Below, one piece after another: positions 6,430 through 6,510 of a stretch of 6,510 bases of DNA. The stretch comes from Bacteroidales bacterium (lineage in GTDB: Bacteria > Bacteroidota > Bacteroidia > Bacteroidales > JAOZQN01). The stretch spans positions 1-6,510 of the forward strand of contig JAOZTW010000302.1 of assembly GCA_029938985.1 (NCBI GenBank). Direction: 5' to 3'. Every line of letters begins with the position of its first letter. Positions within the stretch are counted from its first letter, which is position 1. A program made the position numbers and the translations under genes. A model generated the notes under the pieces. It searched no databases. It saw only the letters and a program-made list of their open reading frames with translations, and was not told the origin of the DNA.

Positions 6430-6510
6430 AAGAAAGAAAAAAATTAAATCTTGGACATTCCGATTTTAAAGATATTATACTAAATAATAACTATTTTGTT
6501 GATAAAACAT
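6419..6510 (+). repeat. Direct repeat, copy B (start of the second AAA-ATPase gene, cut by the window)
   Basis: Partner of 4707-4798 with 91 of 92 bases identical. The first seven bases (TAGAAAA) also encode the last residues (Ile-Glu-Lys) of the upstream gene, so the repeat boundary lies inside that gene's 3' end. The full length of the repeat cannot be seen. Confidence 0.95.
6426..6510 (+). CDS. Second tandem copy of the AAA-ATPase/DUF1703 gene, 3'-truncated by the window edge
   Basis: The ATG at 6426 overlaps the TGA of the preceding gene as ATGA (6426-6429), so the new frame is shifted by -1. The 28 complete codons visible encode exactly the same residues as the start of the 4714 gene, from MKERKKLNLG through YFVDKT, with one silent base difference. 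Only the family's opening segment is visible; the P-loop would begin about 50 bases beyond the edge. The overlap suggests cotranscription and possible translational coupling with the first copy. Whether the rest is an intact paralogue, a divergent one, or a decayed fragment cannot be told from here. Confidence 0.85.
   Translation, partial: MKERKKLNLGHSDFKDIILNNNYFVDKT

Overview
The window is AT-rich (roughly 30% GC, estimated by eye) with A-rich leaders and no convincing Shine-Dalgarno sequences next to its starts. The three glycogen proteins look like those of the Bacteroidota (Bacteroidales or a close relative). No rRNA or other taxonomic marker is present, so this placement is an inference from protein style, leader composition and gene order.

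Positions 1-4348 hold three same-strand genes separated by only 32 and 38 bases: the 3' part of a GH133-type glycogen debranching enzyme, a GT-B fold glucan/glycogen synthase-like glycosyltransferase, and a cytosolic GH57 alpha-amylase. No terminator or promoter is visible between them, so they are probably one operon whose promoter lies left of the window. Together they would build (glycosyltransferase), debranch (GH133) and shorten or rearrange (GH57) a cytoplasmic alpha-1,4/1,6-glucan store. The debranching gene runs off the left edge; its first in-window ATG is an internal methionine.

Positions 4349-4713 are a 365-base non-coding stretch filled by two back-to-back imperfect palindromes (about 4364-4513 and 4527-4655). 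The first ends in a T-run and could terminate the glycogen operon. The second abuts a plausible Bacteroidota-type promoter (-33 CTTG, -7 TAATTTTA, 26-base start-to-start spacing) for the next gene. Either palindrome could also be a small non-autonomous mobile repeat.

Positions 4714-6429 encode a complete 571-residue protein with an N-terminal predicted AAA ATPase and a C-terminal PD-(D/E)XK nuclease-like domain (AAA-ATPase_like plus DUF1703 architecture). Its cellular role is not known to me. A second copy of the same gene starts at 6426, overlaps the first by ATGA, and is cut by the right edge. The visible 92 bases match the first copy at 91 positions, with one silent change in the coding part. 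This recent tandem duplication, or gene-converted pair, is the most notable thing in the window.
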